Shown: positions 32,324-38,563 of the stretch, in pieces | Numbering within the stretch: position 1 is the stretch's first letter | Layout: every line of letters starts with the position of its first letter | IMG/VR virus record: IMGVR_UViG_3300032299_001137 | Location: 1-39,914 of that record | Length of the DNA: 39,914 nt | Source of the DNA: a virus | Reading direction: 5' to 3' (one strand) | Notes under the pieces: generated by a model | The model's input: only the letters and a program-made list of their open reading frames with translations | Told to the model about the DNA's origin: nothing | The model's database searches: none | Position numbers and translations under genes: made by a program

Positions 32324-32503
32324 ATGAAATTGTGGGTATTGGTTCTAACTTTAGGAAAATACAATATAGAGCATAAGTATCTATTTTTATATAAGAAAAA
32401 CTGTGAAACTGTAGGTAAAACTTTTTTAAATAAAAGAAATACAAATAAATACAGATGTTATCAGAAAGAAGTTAAAATAAATGAACAAAAAAAGTATCGT
32501 TAA
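32324..32503 (+). CDS. Small cysteine protein with hydrophobic start (59 residues)
   Basis: ATG 32324 follows AAAAGGATG. The product starts MKLWVLVLTLG, then has FLYKKNCETVGKTFLNKRN and a second cysteine in KYRCYQK. A short hydrophobic start, an aromatic residue four or five positions before the first cysteine, and a second cysteine ~18 later resemble the small DUF1482-like proteins of coliphages (recalled, weak). Two similar small genes lie at 39173-39361 and 39644-39808. Export with a disulphide is possible. It overlaps the next gene by 23 bases. Confidence 0.55.
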   Translation: MKLWVLVLTLGKYNIEHKYLFLYKKNCETVGKTFLNKRNTNKYRCYQKEVKINEQKKYR

Positions 32504-32735
32504 ACTTACTCAAGAATCAGAAAACTTAGTATACACCTGCTTAGAGGACGTTGAGTACCTCATACAGCTACATGCGGAACTTGGTTATTACGAAATGGAA
32601 GCATTTTTAGAAAAATCAATAGCAAATAAAGTGCAGCGAAGTTTAGATAAGAGAGGATTCTATTGTAATATAATGAAATTTAAAGCACTACCTAACGAAG
32701 TAAGGATATACGTATCATGGATATCAAGTCTTTGA
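32481..32735 (+). CDS. Hypothetical protein (84 residues)
   Basis: The product (MNKKSIVKLTQESENLVYTC...) is mostly helical, with an acidic LEDVEYLIQLHAELGYYEMEA stretch and a C-terminal strand region EVRIYVSWISSL. No family recognised. It starts inside the preceding gene and its last 12 bases overlap, tail to tail, the oppositely oriented zinc-ribbon gene. The SD is weak, so translation may be coupled to the 59-residue gene. Confidence 0.5.
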   Translation: MNKKSIVKLTQESENLVYTCLEDVEYLIQLHAELGYYEMEAFLEKSIANKVQRSLDKRGFYCNIMKFKALPNEVRIYVSWISSL

Positions 32736-32906
32736 TTCTTTTTGCGCTTTTCTTTTTGAGCGCATTCTTTGTCGATTATATTCCTTATAACAATCCGGAC
32801 ACTGCTTTCCATTCCACATTCTTCCAGACTCATCAACAAATCTTGTTGTATCTTTTCTGATCACTGGCTCTTTAGCCTTATCACTATTACAAATTTTACA
32901 AATCAT
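32724..32906 (-). CDS. Small zinc-ribbon protein on the opposite strand
   Basis: I start at ATG 32906 (MICKICNSDKAKEP), preceded by AGGAGAT; an earlier ATG at 32927 lies inside the promoter motif. The 60-residue product has C3, C6, C36 and C39 (CKIC, CPDC), spaced as in a zinc ribbon, followed by a basic helix (YKEYNRQRMRSKRKAQKESK). It is the only leftward gene in the rightward arm and has its own late motif. A nucleic-acid-binding role in the late phase is likely (inference), for example in transcription or packaging. Confidence 0.65.
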   Translation of the reverse strand: MICKICNSDKAKEPVIRKDTTRFVDESGRMWNGKQCPDCYKEYNRQRMRSKRKAQKESKT

Positions 32907-32918
32907 ACTTGTATCTCC

Positions 32919-32933
32919 TATGTACATTTGTTA
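32919..32933 (-). promoter_or_regulatory. Late-promoter motif before the zinc-ribbon gene
   Basis: Read leftward: TAACAAATGTACATA followed immediately by GGAGAT (SD) and ATG 32906. The leader can be only about 20 bases, which places the transcription start within or next to the motif. A single isolated gene with the full motif is strong support that the motif drives transcription. Confidence 0.65.
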
Positions 32934-32963
32934 TACTACTAATGGGGGTAAATGGGGGATATT

Positions 32964-33092
32964 ATGGTTAATGTTTTAAAGTATAAATCAGCAAAAACTA
33001 GAAGTTTAGGAATAATATTATATATAAATAACCCAAATGGATTTTTTCTAGAAATAAAACTAGGCAAAACTACTTGGATTTTAGGATTTTAA
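32964..33092 (+). CDS. Very small hypothetical protein (42 residues)
   Basis: ATG 32964 follows GGGGGAT; the frame ends directly at the next gene's ATG (33093). The basic product (MVNVLKYKSAKTRSLGIILY) ends in alternating hydrophobic strands (FFLEIKLGKTTWILGF). It fills the space between the divergent zinc-ribbon gene and 33093. Upstream bases hold a tandem AATGGGGG(T/A) repeat of unknown meaning. The seamless junction argues that it is real. Confidence 0.45.
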   Translation: MVNVLKYKSAKTRSLGIILYINNPNGFFLEIKLGKTTWILGF

Positions 33093-33353
33093 ATGTTTGA
33101 TAGAAAATTCTTAACATTTAGAATAAAAACAGGAACTACTTACGTGGTAGTACCTGATGTAGAATTAGTGTATTGGATAGATTACGATGAGTACAGTTTC
33201 AATAGTCTATATGATATAGAAAGTTTTCAGTTAAGCGAACTAATAGTACCAGCTTGGGCGAATTGTTTTAAAGAAAAAATAAAAGAATTTATATTTAACA
33301 ATACTTTACTAATCAGCAATAAAAGAACAAAGTCGGTGGTAGATGTTGACTAA
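33093..33353 (+). CDS. Hypothetical protein (86 residues)
   Basis: The product (MFDRKFLTFRIKTGTTYVVV) starts with strands and contains VELVYWIDYDEYSFNSLYDI, then a basic helix FKEKIKEFIFNN. It is acidic in the middle and has one cysteine. No family recognised. It is flanked without gaps by the 42-residue gene and a cysteine-rich small frame, as usual in this arm. Confidence 0.5.
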   Translation: MFDRKFLTFRIKTGTTYVVVPDVELVYWIDYDEYSFNSLYDIESFQLSELIVPAWANCFKEKIKEFIFNNTLLISNKRTKSVVDVD

Positions 33354-33498
33354 TGGTTGTAAGTTCTGCAGCACTATCTGCGGAATGCCTCACTGTCCTT
33401 ACAAAAAGGAGACACTTAATGGTAAACATGTTGATAACTTTATACTCAGCTTTTTATGGAATAAACTCAGAGTTATCTTTTCAAGTAGCAAGAATTGA
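33343..33498 (+). CDS. Candidate cysteine-rich small protein (51 residues)
   Basis: A frame from ATG 33343 (GGTGG just upstream) encodes C6, C9, C13 and C18 in GCKFCSTICGMPHCPYK, a tight cluster that could bind one zinc ion. It overlaps the end of 33093-33353 by 11 bases and the start of the transglycosylase by 80. It would fill the gap 33354-33418 left by choosing the better transglycosylase start. Accept with caution, because the C-terminal half reads in another frame of a real gene. Confidence 0.4.
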   Translation: MLTNGCKFCSTICGMPHCPYKKETLNGKHVDNFILSFLWNKLRVIFSSSKN

Positions 33499-33781
33499 AA
33501 GTGGAATGAATCCTCTGGCAATATCCAGAACAAACGATGGAGGACTTTACCAGCTAAATAGAAAATATCACAAATTTCATAATCCGGACCTAATATTTGA
33601 CATTAATTATAATATACCAAAAGCATTGTACACTTTAAAGGAACTTAAAAAAGGATGTTCTCATAAATTAAATAATACTTATGTTCTGTGTTATAATATG
33701 GGAATTAGAGGTGCTAAGAATATAAAGCATCCTCTAAAACACAGATACTACAAAAAAACCAATTTATTTTGGAGATTATAA
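33419..33781 (+). CDS. Lytic transglycosylase (SLT-like)
   Basis: I start at ATG 33419, 7 bases after AAGGAG; the longer in-frame form from 33353 lacks an SD. The 120-residue product has the SLT core: catalytic glutamate E27 in ARIESGMNP, then ISRTNDGGLYQLN (the usual GLMQ motif here is GLYQ), a repeat-length helix IPKALYTLKELKK, and VLCYNMGIRG (the AYNxG motif of the family). It cleaves glycan strands of peptidoglycan. A short hydrophobic start (MLITLYSAFYG) is not a clear signal peptide. Besides the M15 endolysin it gives the phage a second wall-cutting activity, for lysis or for DNA entry. Confidence 0.8.
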   Translation: MVNMLITLYSAFYGINSELSFQVARIESGMNPLAISRTNDGGLYQLNRKYHKFHNPDLIFDINYNIPKALYTLKELKKGCSHKLNNTYVLCYNMGIRGAKNIKHPLKHRYYKKTNLFWRL

Positions 33782-33975
33782 TGAAAGTGTATGTAGCATG
33801 TTTAGTTGATTTAGATAATACTCACATAGTCGGAGTTTATACGAGCGAAGATGTAGCCTTATCTAAACTGGATAAGGCGATGGACGAATTATTTTTTACC
33901 AACGATGACTTCGGAGTGCAACCATTTATACAAGAAGCATATGTAGACGATATTGAAAATGACAATTACTTATAG
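33781..33975 (+). CDS. Small acidic hypothetical protein
   Basis: ATG 33781 overlaps the transglycosylase stop; GGAG precedes it. The 64-residue product (MKVYVACLVDLDNTHIVGVY) has a strand-helix pattern (TSEDVALSKLDKAMDEL) that I recall in small phage proteins of the type VYVxxxDxxxxxxVxGVFxxEExA, function unknown. Strongly acidic C-terminus. Confidence 0.55.
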   Translation: MKVYVACLVDLDNTHIVGVYTSEDVALSKLDKAMDELFFTNDDFGVQPFIQEAYVDDIENDNYL

Positions 33976-33986
33976 AGGAAAATAAA

Positions 33987-34925
33987 ATGTTTTTTGCTAA
34001 ACTGAAAACACCTGAACAAATTAAAAAAGAACTTGACGAGTATGTCATTGGGCATGACAAAGCTAAGAAATCATTAGCCGTTGCTGCCTATAATCATTTC
34101 AAAAGAATGAACGGTAGTAAGATCAAAAAAAGTAACGTAATTTTAATAGGTCCCACAGGATGCGGAAAAACGTATCTTGTTTCTAATCTGGCAAAGATAT
34201 TAGACGTACACTTTCTATCCTCAGATGCTACACAATTTACTGCATCTGGCTACACTGGAAGAAGTGTAGAATCTCTATTATCTGATATGTACGATCTTTG
34301 TGAAAATAGCAAAAAGAAAGCTCAGCAATCTATTATCTATATTGATGAGATAGATAAAATTAAAAAGAACTCTACGGCATCTGGACCTGATATAAATGGG
34401 TTAGGGGTACAACAATCGTTACTAAAGCTACTAGAAGGATCGGATGTTTCTTTTGCTTCGAAAGGCTCTTTAAGTGAAGAATATGATAACACAATAAATA
34501 CTTCTAATATAATGTTTATATGCTCTGGAGCTTTTGTTGGACTACAAGATACTACGATTAAAAGTTTAGTGGATTTTGGTATGATACCTGAGTTCTTAGG
34601 AAGATTCAGCATAATAACTCAATTACAAGATCTGACTTTGCCAGACTATAAGAAAATCCTTACAGATTCTAAAGGATCTATTTTAAATTCTTATAAAGAA
34701 TGGTTTTTAAGTGAAGGTATAGAATTTGTAATAGAAGATTCTGCTATAAATATGGTGGCTCATAAGGCTATAGAAAAAGGATTAGGAGCCAGAGGATTAC
34801 ATAGTATATTAGACGAAACTTTAATAAATGCACAATTTCAAGCACCCAGTTTAGAAAAAAGACCAAAACAGTTTATACTAAATGCAGACGTAGTAATAAC
34901 TGGAAAACCTAAGTGGATTTTATGA
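33987..34925 (+). CDS. ClpX-like AAA+ unfoldase lacking zinc domain and ClpP loop
   Basis: This 312-residue protein matches the ClpX ATPase core: Walker A GPTGCGKT (55-62), pore loop GYTG (88-91; GYVG in ClpX), Walker B IIYIDEID (116-123), GLGVQQSLLKLLEG (138-151), arginine finger in PEFLGRF (R206), sensor 2 GLGARGLHSI (266-275). It lacks the N-terminal zinc-binding domain. Only ~14 residues separate GAFVGL from PEFLGR, where E. coli ClpX has ~48 including the IGF loop that docks ClpP. It should therefore remodel or unfold proteins without handing them to ClpP. SD GAGGAAA. The downstream gene overlaps by ATGA. Confidence 0.85.
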   Translation: MFFAKLKTPEQIKKELDEYVIGHDKAKKSLAVAAYNHFKRMNGSKIKKSNVILIGPTGCGKTYLVSNLAKILDVHFLSSDATQFTASGYTGRSVESLLSDMYDLCENSKKKAQQSIIYIDEIDKIKKNSTASGPDINGLGVQQSLLKLLEGSDVSFASKGSLSEEYDNTINTSNIMFICSGAFVGLQDTTIKSLVDFGMIPEFLGRFSIITQLQDLTLPDYKKILTDSKGSILNSYKEWFLSEGIEFVIEDSAINMVAHKAIEKGLGARGLHSILDETLINAQFQAPSLEKRPKQFILNADVVITGKPKWIL

Positions 34926-35476
34926 ACAATGCTAACCTACCTCCAATTTATGTATATGTCTGGGATTACTTCCTCTTTGACTGCGATAGCTCAAAAGAAG
35001 GTAAGACTGGAGGTCATTTAGTATCTGTTAGAGCTAGATCAAATCAAGCCCTTCAATTTACCGTCTTGTTGGACAATGGTGCTCTTTTTACTGGACTACC
35101 TGCACATGCTATAACTTTTTGCGAAGACCTTACTAATGGCAAATTACAGCTTTCTGATGCTCAGATGTGGGATTGTGTAAGCGATGATATTGATGTATTT
35201 TGTATGGAAAGTTTAAGATATGCTGAGTGTGAAGTAATACCTAATATGATTGAGCCAAAAAGTGGGATATACTTATTCACAATAGATTTTGTTGGAGAAG
35301 GGTATTCTAGGCATCCAACTCATTGGAAACAACTACATGCAGTACAGACTATAGACGGGTATTTCATGTTATACCCACAGTACAGAGTTAGGTTTATAGA
35401 CGATGCTTTATCTGAAGATATTGACATACTTCCTAAATATAAAGCAAACACAAAACAATGGATAGTAGGCTCATGA
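34922..35476 (+). CDS. Conserved phage protein of unknown function
   Basis: ATG 34922 overlaps the ClpX-like stop (ATGA). The 184-residue product has GKTGGHLVSVRARSNQALQF and TVLLDNGALFTGLPAHAI near residues 30-70, a pattern I remember from aquatic phage hypotheticals. A second half with GEGYSRHPTHWKQLHAVQTI and YRVRFID is histidine- and aromatic-rich. No catalytic motif is recognised. Tight coupling suggests co-production with the unfoldase, but a functional link is only inferred. Confidence 0.65.
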   Translation: MNNANLPPIYVYVWDYFLFDCDSSKEGKTGGHLVSVRARSNQALQFTVLLDNGALFTGLPAHAITFCEDLTNGKLQLSDAQMWDCVSDDIDVFCMESLRYAECEVIPNMIEPKSGIYLFTIDFVGEGYSRHPTHWKQLHAVQTIDGYFMLYPQYRVRFIDDALSEDIDILPKYKANTKQWIVGS

Positions 35477-35595
35477 AAGACTTTACTCTTGGAACTTTAA
35501 TTGCTTGTTTATCTTTAGCATTTTTGGCTGGGTTTATAACCTGTCACAAACTATATACAAACAACCAAGATGGTATTCTTAGGATTAAAAAATGA
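35473..35595 (+). CDS. Tiny single-helix membrane protein (40 residues)
   Basis: The start overlaps the previous stop as ATGA (35473) and the end overlaps the next start as ATGA (35592). The product is one hydrophobic helix (FTLGTLIACLSLAFLAGFIT) with a basic end. Such overlaps on both sides are strong evidence of translation. It may be a membrane partner of a neighbour; no family recognised. Confidence 0.6.
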   Translation: MKDFTLGTLIACLSLAFLAGFITCHKLYTNNQDGILRIKK

Positions 35596-35996
35596 TATCT
35601 ATAATGTTGGGAGGCTTAACTCACCACTATGTAGGATCTAACTTGAATTACTGCAACAAAATAAACAATTTTGGCTCAATTGCAAACCCATATGTGGTAG
35701 TAATGGCTGGGAATAAGAATTCAAAAATAGGCTTAATCACTGGAAAAGATTCAGTTTGTGCGAACATAGTAGGTCCCATAAGTTCTTTTTATATAAAAGA
35801 AAATTTAGATGTCATTGTAGGGGGATACAATGTCAATCGTGCAGAGTTTAAAGAAAGGGAAATCCAACCCTTCTCTATAAGTGGATTTACTCCAGTACTA
35901 GGTATAAATTATAAAATACCTATTACTAAGAATATATCTGTAAATAACTTAGTTTCTTTTGGAATAATAACACAATCAATTGGAATAAATTTTTGA
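35592..35996 (+). CDS. Beta-barrel-like hypothetical protein
   Basis: The 134-residue product (MISIMLGGLTHHYVGSNLNY) alternates hydrophobic and polar residues throughout and ends in an aromatic residue (SIGINF), like small outer-membrane barrels. Near the end, GFTPVLGINYKIPI and NNLVSFGIITQSIGI look like paired strands. No cleavable signal peptide is seen. It precedes a GT9 glycosyltransferase and could act on the envelope, but the reaction is unknown. Confidence 0.5.
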   Translation: MISIMLGGLTHHYVGSNLNYCNKINNFGSIANPYVVVMAGNKNSKIGLITGKDSVCANIVGPISSFYIKENLDVIVGGYNVNRAEFKEREIQPFSISGFTPVLGINYKIPITKNISVNNLVSFGIITQSIGINF

Positions 35997-36002
35997 GGTT
36001 TT

Positions 36003-36926
36003 ATGATTGGAGATTCTACTGTATACTGCTTAAATAGTGCAGCGGTTGGAGATTTGATAGCAGCAGCTCCTAGTGTTAAATACGCTATAGATAATTTCCA
36101 TAAAAAATCTGATTACAGGGTTGCAATTTATGATGATTTTAAATGCCTATATCCATTTGTTTCAGCAGAAAAATTTATAGAAGTAAAAGCTGAATATGAT
36201 AAAAATTTTACCGTTAGACACTTAAACATGTTATCAGTTGGAGGAAGAGTATGTAAGCTTACTCCTTCTAGATTAAAATTAACATCATATGCTTCTGTTG
36301 GGTTATTAGGTAGAGTTCTAAAAGATTATGAAGCAAAATATATAGCACTACCAGAAGTTCCAATTTACGGTTATGGAGTAGACTTCTCTAAAGCTGTAAT
36401 ATTAATAACTACTTATAGAGATAAACAAAGAACTATACTTGCACCAGAACTAACAAAAATTGCTGAGTATATTCAGTCAAGAGGTTTAATACCTGTTTAC
36501 GTTGGTAAGGTTGGTGCTATTAGTATTTGGAAAAATAACTTAGCTAAAACAGATTTTGAATATCCGGGATTTGGAGTTGACTTAAGAGATAAAACTACTT
36601 TTTTAGAATTAGCAACAATTATGAAGAATTCTAGAGCAGTAGTTGGAATGGACTCAGGACCTATACATTTAGCATATACCACCGATGTCCCTGTCGCATG
36701 TGGATATACTACCGTTTCTCCAGAATATAGAATACCATACAGGGGAACTGTAAGAACAGAGGCTATTACTCCAGAAGTTAAGTGTAGGTTTTGCGAATCT
36801 GATTGGTCTTTAAATACTTGGAATTTCAATCATTGTCCTAGAAAATTGGAACTAGCAGAATGTGTTACTGAAATGAGTGCTGGTAAATTTATAGATGCGT
36901 TACACCGACTAGGAGTATTTTTATGA
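36003..36926 (+). CDS. Glycosyltransferase family 9 (heptosyltransferase-like)
   Basis: This 307-residue GT-B enzyme has the GT9 N-terminal motif GDLIAAAPSVKYAI (16-29; GD(I/L)(L/I)xxxP) and the donor-site region LELATIMKNSRAVVGMDSGP then IHLAYTTDVPVACGY (about 201-235). A C-terminal cysteine group (KCRFCESDW ... HCP ... ECV) is an extra that may bind a metal. GT9 enzymes add heptose or related sugars to lipopolysaccharide; phages may use one to alter the host surface and block further infection, or to modify phage products. SD GAGG. It is followed with overlap by a SemiSWEET-like transporter. Confidence 0.8.
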   Translation: MIGDSTVYCLNSAAVGDLIAAAPSVKYAIDNFHKKSDYRVAIYDDFKCLYPFVSAEKFIEVKAEYDKNFTVRHLNMLSVGGRVCKLTPSRLKLTSYASVGLLGRVLKDYEAKYIALPEVPIYGYGVDFSKAVILITTYRDKQRTILAPELTKIAEYIQSRGLIPVYVGKVGAISIWKNNLAKTDFEYPGFGVDLRDKTTFLELATIMKNSRAVVGMDSGPIHLAYTTDVPVACGYTTVSPEYRIPYRGTVRTEAITPEVKCRFCESDWSLNTWNFNHCPRKLELAECVTEMSAGKFIDALHRLGVFL

Positions 36927-37165
36927 TTGGTTACATCGGTAGTATATTGCTTGCAGTGTGTGGAGCACCTCAAGCTATACTCTCAATAAAACAAGGACAT
37001 AGCAAGGGTATTTCTTTTTACTTCTTATTACTGTGGAGTTTGGGTGAAGTTTTTACACTAATGTATATTCTACCAAAAGAAGATAAGCCATTGCTTTTGA
37101 ACTATGTTTCTAATATAATATTCTTAGCAGTAATATGGAAGTACAAATTATTTCCGAGGAATTAG
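36923..37165 (+). CDS. PQ-loop SemiSWEET-like transporter
   Basis: The 80-residue product has three hydrophobic helices (about 2-19, 31-50, 57-75), the PQ motif in CGAPQAILSIKQGHSKGIS (P16-Q17), a tryptophan in helix 2 (LLWSLGE) and an asparagine in LLLNYVSN at the position that lines the substrate pocket in SemiSWEETs. Bacterial SemiSWEETs dimerise to carry sugars. ATGA overlap with the GT9 gene suggests a joint role in sugar handling. Substrate unknown. It could also affect membrane state in another way. Confidence 0.75.
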   Translation: MIGYIGSILLAVCGAPQAILSIKQGHSKGISFYFLLLWSLGEVFTLMYILPKEDKPLLLNYVSNIIFLAVIWKYKLFPRN

Positions 37166-37166
37166 C

Positions 37167-37619
37167 ATGGATTTTTTAAAAAAAATTAGAACACCTTTAC
37201 TAGTAGGAATATTAGCATTCTTAGCCGGTAGATTTTTAACTGAACCTAAAACTAAGATAGTAGAGAAAGAAAAAATAGTATACAAAGAGAAAAAAGAAGA
37301 AAAGACAGATACGAGAATTGTTACTAGGAGAAGAGAAGAAAAAAAACCAGACGGAACAGTTATAACAGATACTACTACCAGTGAAGAATCTAAAACAGAA
37401 ACAAAGACTGACATTATAGTATCTAAAGAGAAATCTAAGACCTCAGAGCGTGGATCTGGAGTAATTGTCGGTGCTATGATTATGGATGACTTAGATGACA
37501 TTAATAGTAAAGATCATTATGGAGTTATGGTAGCAGTGCCATTAAGTAATAGGTCCTATATATTTAGTACAGTAGACTTAGAAAAAAGGTTTGGAATAGG
37601 TTTAGCATTGGAGTTTTAA
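37167..37619 (+). CDS. Membrane-anchored charged stalk protein, spanin-like
   Basis: The 150-residue product has an N-terminal membrane helix (about 8-24), a long stalk of lysine/glutamate/threonine repeats (KIVEKEKIVYKEKKEEKTDT...), and a C-terminal beta domain (HYGVMVAVPLSNRSYIF to GLALEF). An inner-membrane anchor with a periplasmic stalk and an end that could sit in the outer membrane resembles a spanin, though the C-terminal strand domain is atypical and no lipobox is present. SD GAGGAA. Adjacent to other membrane genes. Confidence 0.5.
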   Translation: MDFLKKIRTPLLVGILAFLAGRFLTEPKTKIVEKEKIVYKEKKEEKTDTRIVTRRREEKKPDGTVITDTTTSEESKTETKTDIIVSKEKSKTSERGSGVIVGAMIMDDLDDINSKDHYGVMVAVPLSNRSYIFSTVDLEKRFGIGLALEF

Positions 37620-38236
37620 TGAGTAAGTATTTTGACAAATGGGGAAGACTTCACCATAAGCCATGTATTAATGGTACGCCAAGTGGTAACAATGGGTGGA
37701 TTTATTCTGCTTATGCTGATAAAATGGGAATTGCTTTAGATAAAGATAAGTTAGAGGTATGTTTTTTAGATTGTATTAGAAATAATAAATTTCATAGACA
37801 TCCACTTACTGTAAATTCAAGCGTTCCAATGTCTAGAGATGAGATACTTGGAGCCGCTGGATTAAAATTATTAAAGAAGCAAGATTTAGTTGGTTGGAAC
37901 TTTAGTCCGTACCCAATTCCACGATTTTCTTTGTTAACTACAATAAGACAACTATTAGAACTTAGAGGTAAACATAGAAATTATTTGTGGCAAAATAATA
38001 TGAATCAAGTATATAGATTTGCTTTTTCTGTGCCTTTACAAGACCGAGCTTTTTTGCTAGAATGTTGGGGCGAGACAAATAGCTTGCGTTATTTATTTTA
38101 TAAAGGAATTGCTAAATTAGATGCTAAATTTGCAAAGCCTAAGAATGGAATTCATTGGTTAAAATATGGCGGAGAAGAAAGAAAGAAAATAATGCAGGAA
38201 GAGTTTCCAGAAGATCATCCTTTGAGATGTGTATAA
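37619..38236 (+). CDS. Conserved phage protein with PSGNNGW motif
   Basis: TAATG overlap with the preceding gene. The 205-residue product begins MSKYFDKWGRLHHKPCINGT, then PSGNNGWIYSAYADKMG, RHPLTVNSS and MSRDEILGAAGL. Histidines, acidic residues and aromatic residues are many, as in an enzyme, but I cannot name a family. I remember similar DKWGRLHH starts in phage hypotheticals. It is the last gene before a separate HTH transcription unit. Confidence 0.6.
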   Translation: MSKYFDKWGRLHHKPCINGTPSGNNGWIYSAYADKMGIALDKDKLEVCFLDCIRNNKFHRHPLTVNSSVPMSRDEILGAAGLKLLKKQDLVGWNFSPYPIPRFSLLTTIRQLLELRGKHRNYLWQNNMNQVYRFAFSVPLQDRAFLLECWGETNSLRYLFYKGIAKLDAKFAKPKNGIHWLKYGGEERKKIMQEEFPEDHPLRCV

Positions 38237-38250
38237 TTTTATGATATAAT
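38222..38250 (+). promoter_or_regulatory. Sigma70-like promoter for the HTH gene
   Basis: TTGAGA (38222-38227), a 17-base spacer and TATAAT (38245-38250) give a near-consensus promoter overlapping the end of the preceding gene. The transcript would start about 38257, just before SD AGAGGTG. Confidence 0.7.
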
Positions 38251-38270
38251 AATGTTAAGAGAGGTGTTAT

Positions 38271-38462
38271 ATGAAAAAATTTTCAAAAATTAATGGAAAA
38301 GCGACTAGACTAAAAAAACCATTAACATTCGGAACAGTGGATTTTATTTTAAAAAATGCAGGTAAACTAACTTCTAAAAGTATAGCTGCAATTATACATA
38401 GACCAATTAAGACAGTACAAAGCGTAGCCTCCCGCTTTAAAGTAAGTCTTAAAACGCTATAA
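38271..38462 (+). CDS. Small HTH DNA-binding protein
   Basis: The 63-residue basic product has a helix-turn-helix-like segment: LTFGTVDFILKNAGKLTSKS then IAAIIHRPIKTVQSVASRFK, the second half fitting a recognition helix of the sigma-region-4 or resolvase type. It has its own near-consensus promoter, SD AGAGGTG and a hairpin downstream, so it forms a one-gene unit under host polymerase control. An early regulator, possibly of the divergent region or of the switch to late genes, is my inference. Confidence 0.65.
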   Translation: MKKFSKINGKATRLKKPLTFGTVDFILKNAGKLTSKSIAAIIHRPIKTVQSVASRFKVSLKTL

Positions 38463-38546
38463 CCTCCTAGGTCTGGTGTCACATACCTTGCTTACGTCTG
38501 AGCGTAGGCTTACTAGTAAAAGTTGTGAGGTGGCGGCTCGCTTTTT
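38463..38546 (+). ncRNA. Candidate structured RNA downstream of the HTH gene
   Basis: These ~85 bases have no gene and are visibly richer in G and C than their surroundings. GCTTACG and CGTAGGC form a hairpin (one G-U pair) around TCTGAG, GGTGT and ATACC may pair, and ACCTC at the start can pair with GAGGT near the end. An ACCTCCT at 38462-38468 copies the 16S anti-Shine-Dalgarno. A terminator-like hairpin closes the segment. It may be only a long 3' end. Confidence 0.35.
38525..38546 (+). terminator. Probable terminator of the HTH unit
   Basis: GTGAG pairs with CTCGC (one G-U pair) around GTGGCGG, followed directly by TTTTT. The stem is short, so efficiency is uncertain. Confidence 0.45.
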
Positions 38547-38563
38547 ATAATATGGGAGTAATT

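Noticed and set aside
33353-33418. N-terminal extension of the transglycosylase
   Set aside because: No SD precedes 33353, and an AAGGAG lies correctly before ATG 33419.
38463-38546. tRNA gene in the GC-richer gap
   Set aside because: No cloverleaf, no T-loop GTTCRANNC and no acceptor stem could be arranged.
38525-38563. N-terminal extension of dUTPase from GTG 38525
   Set aside because: It begins inside the terminator-like hairpin and lacks an SD, while ATG 38564 has GGGAG and gives the normal family length.
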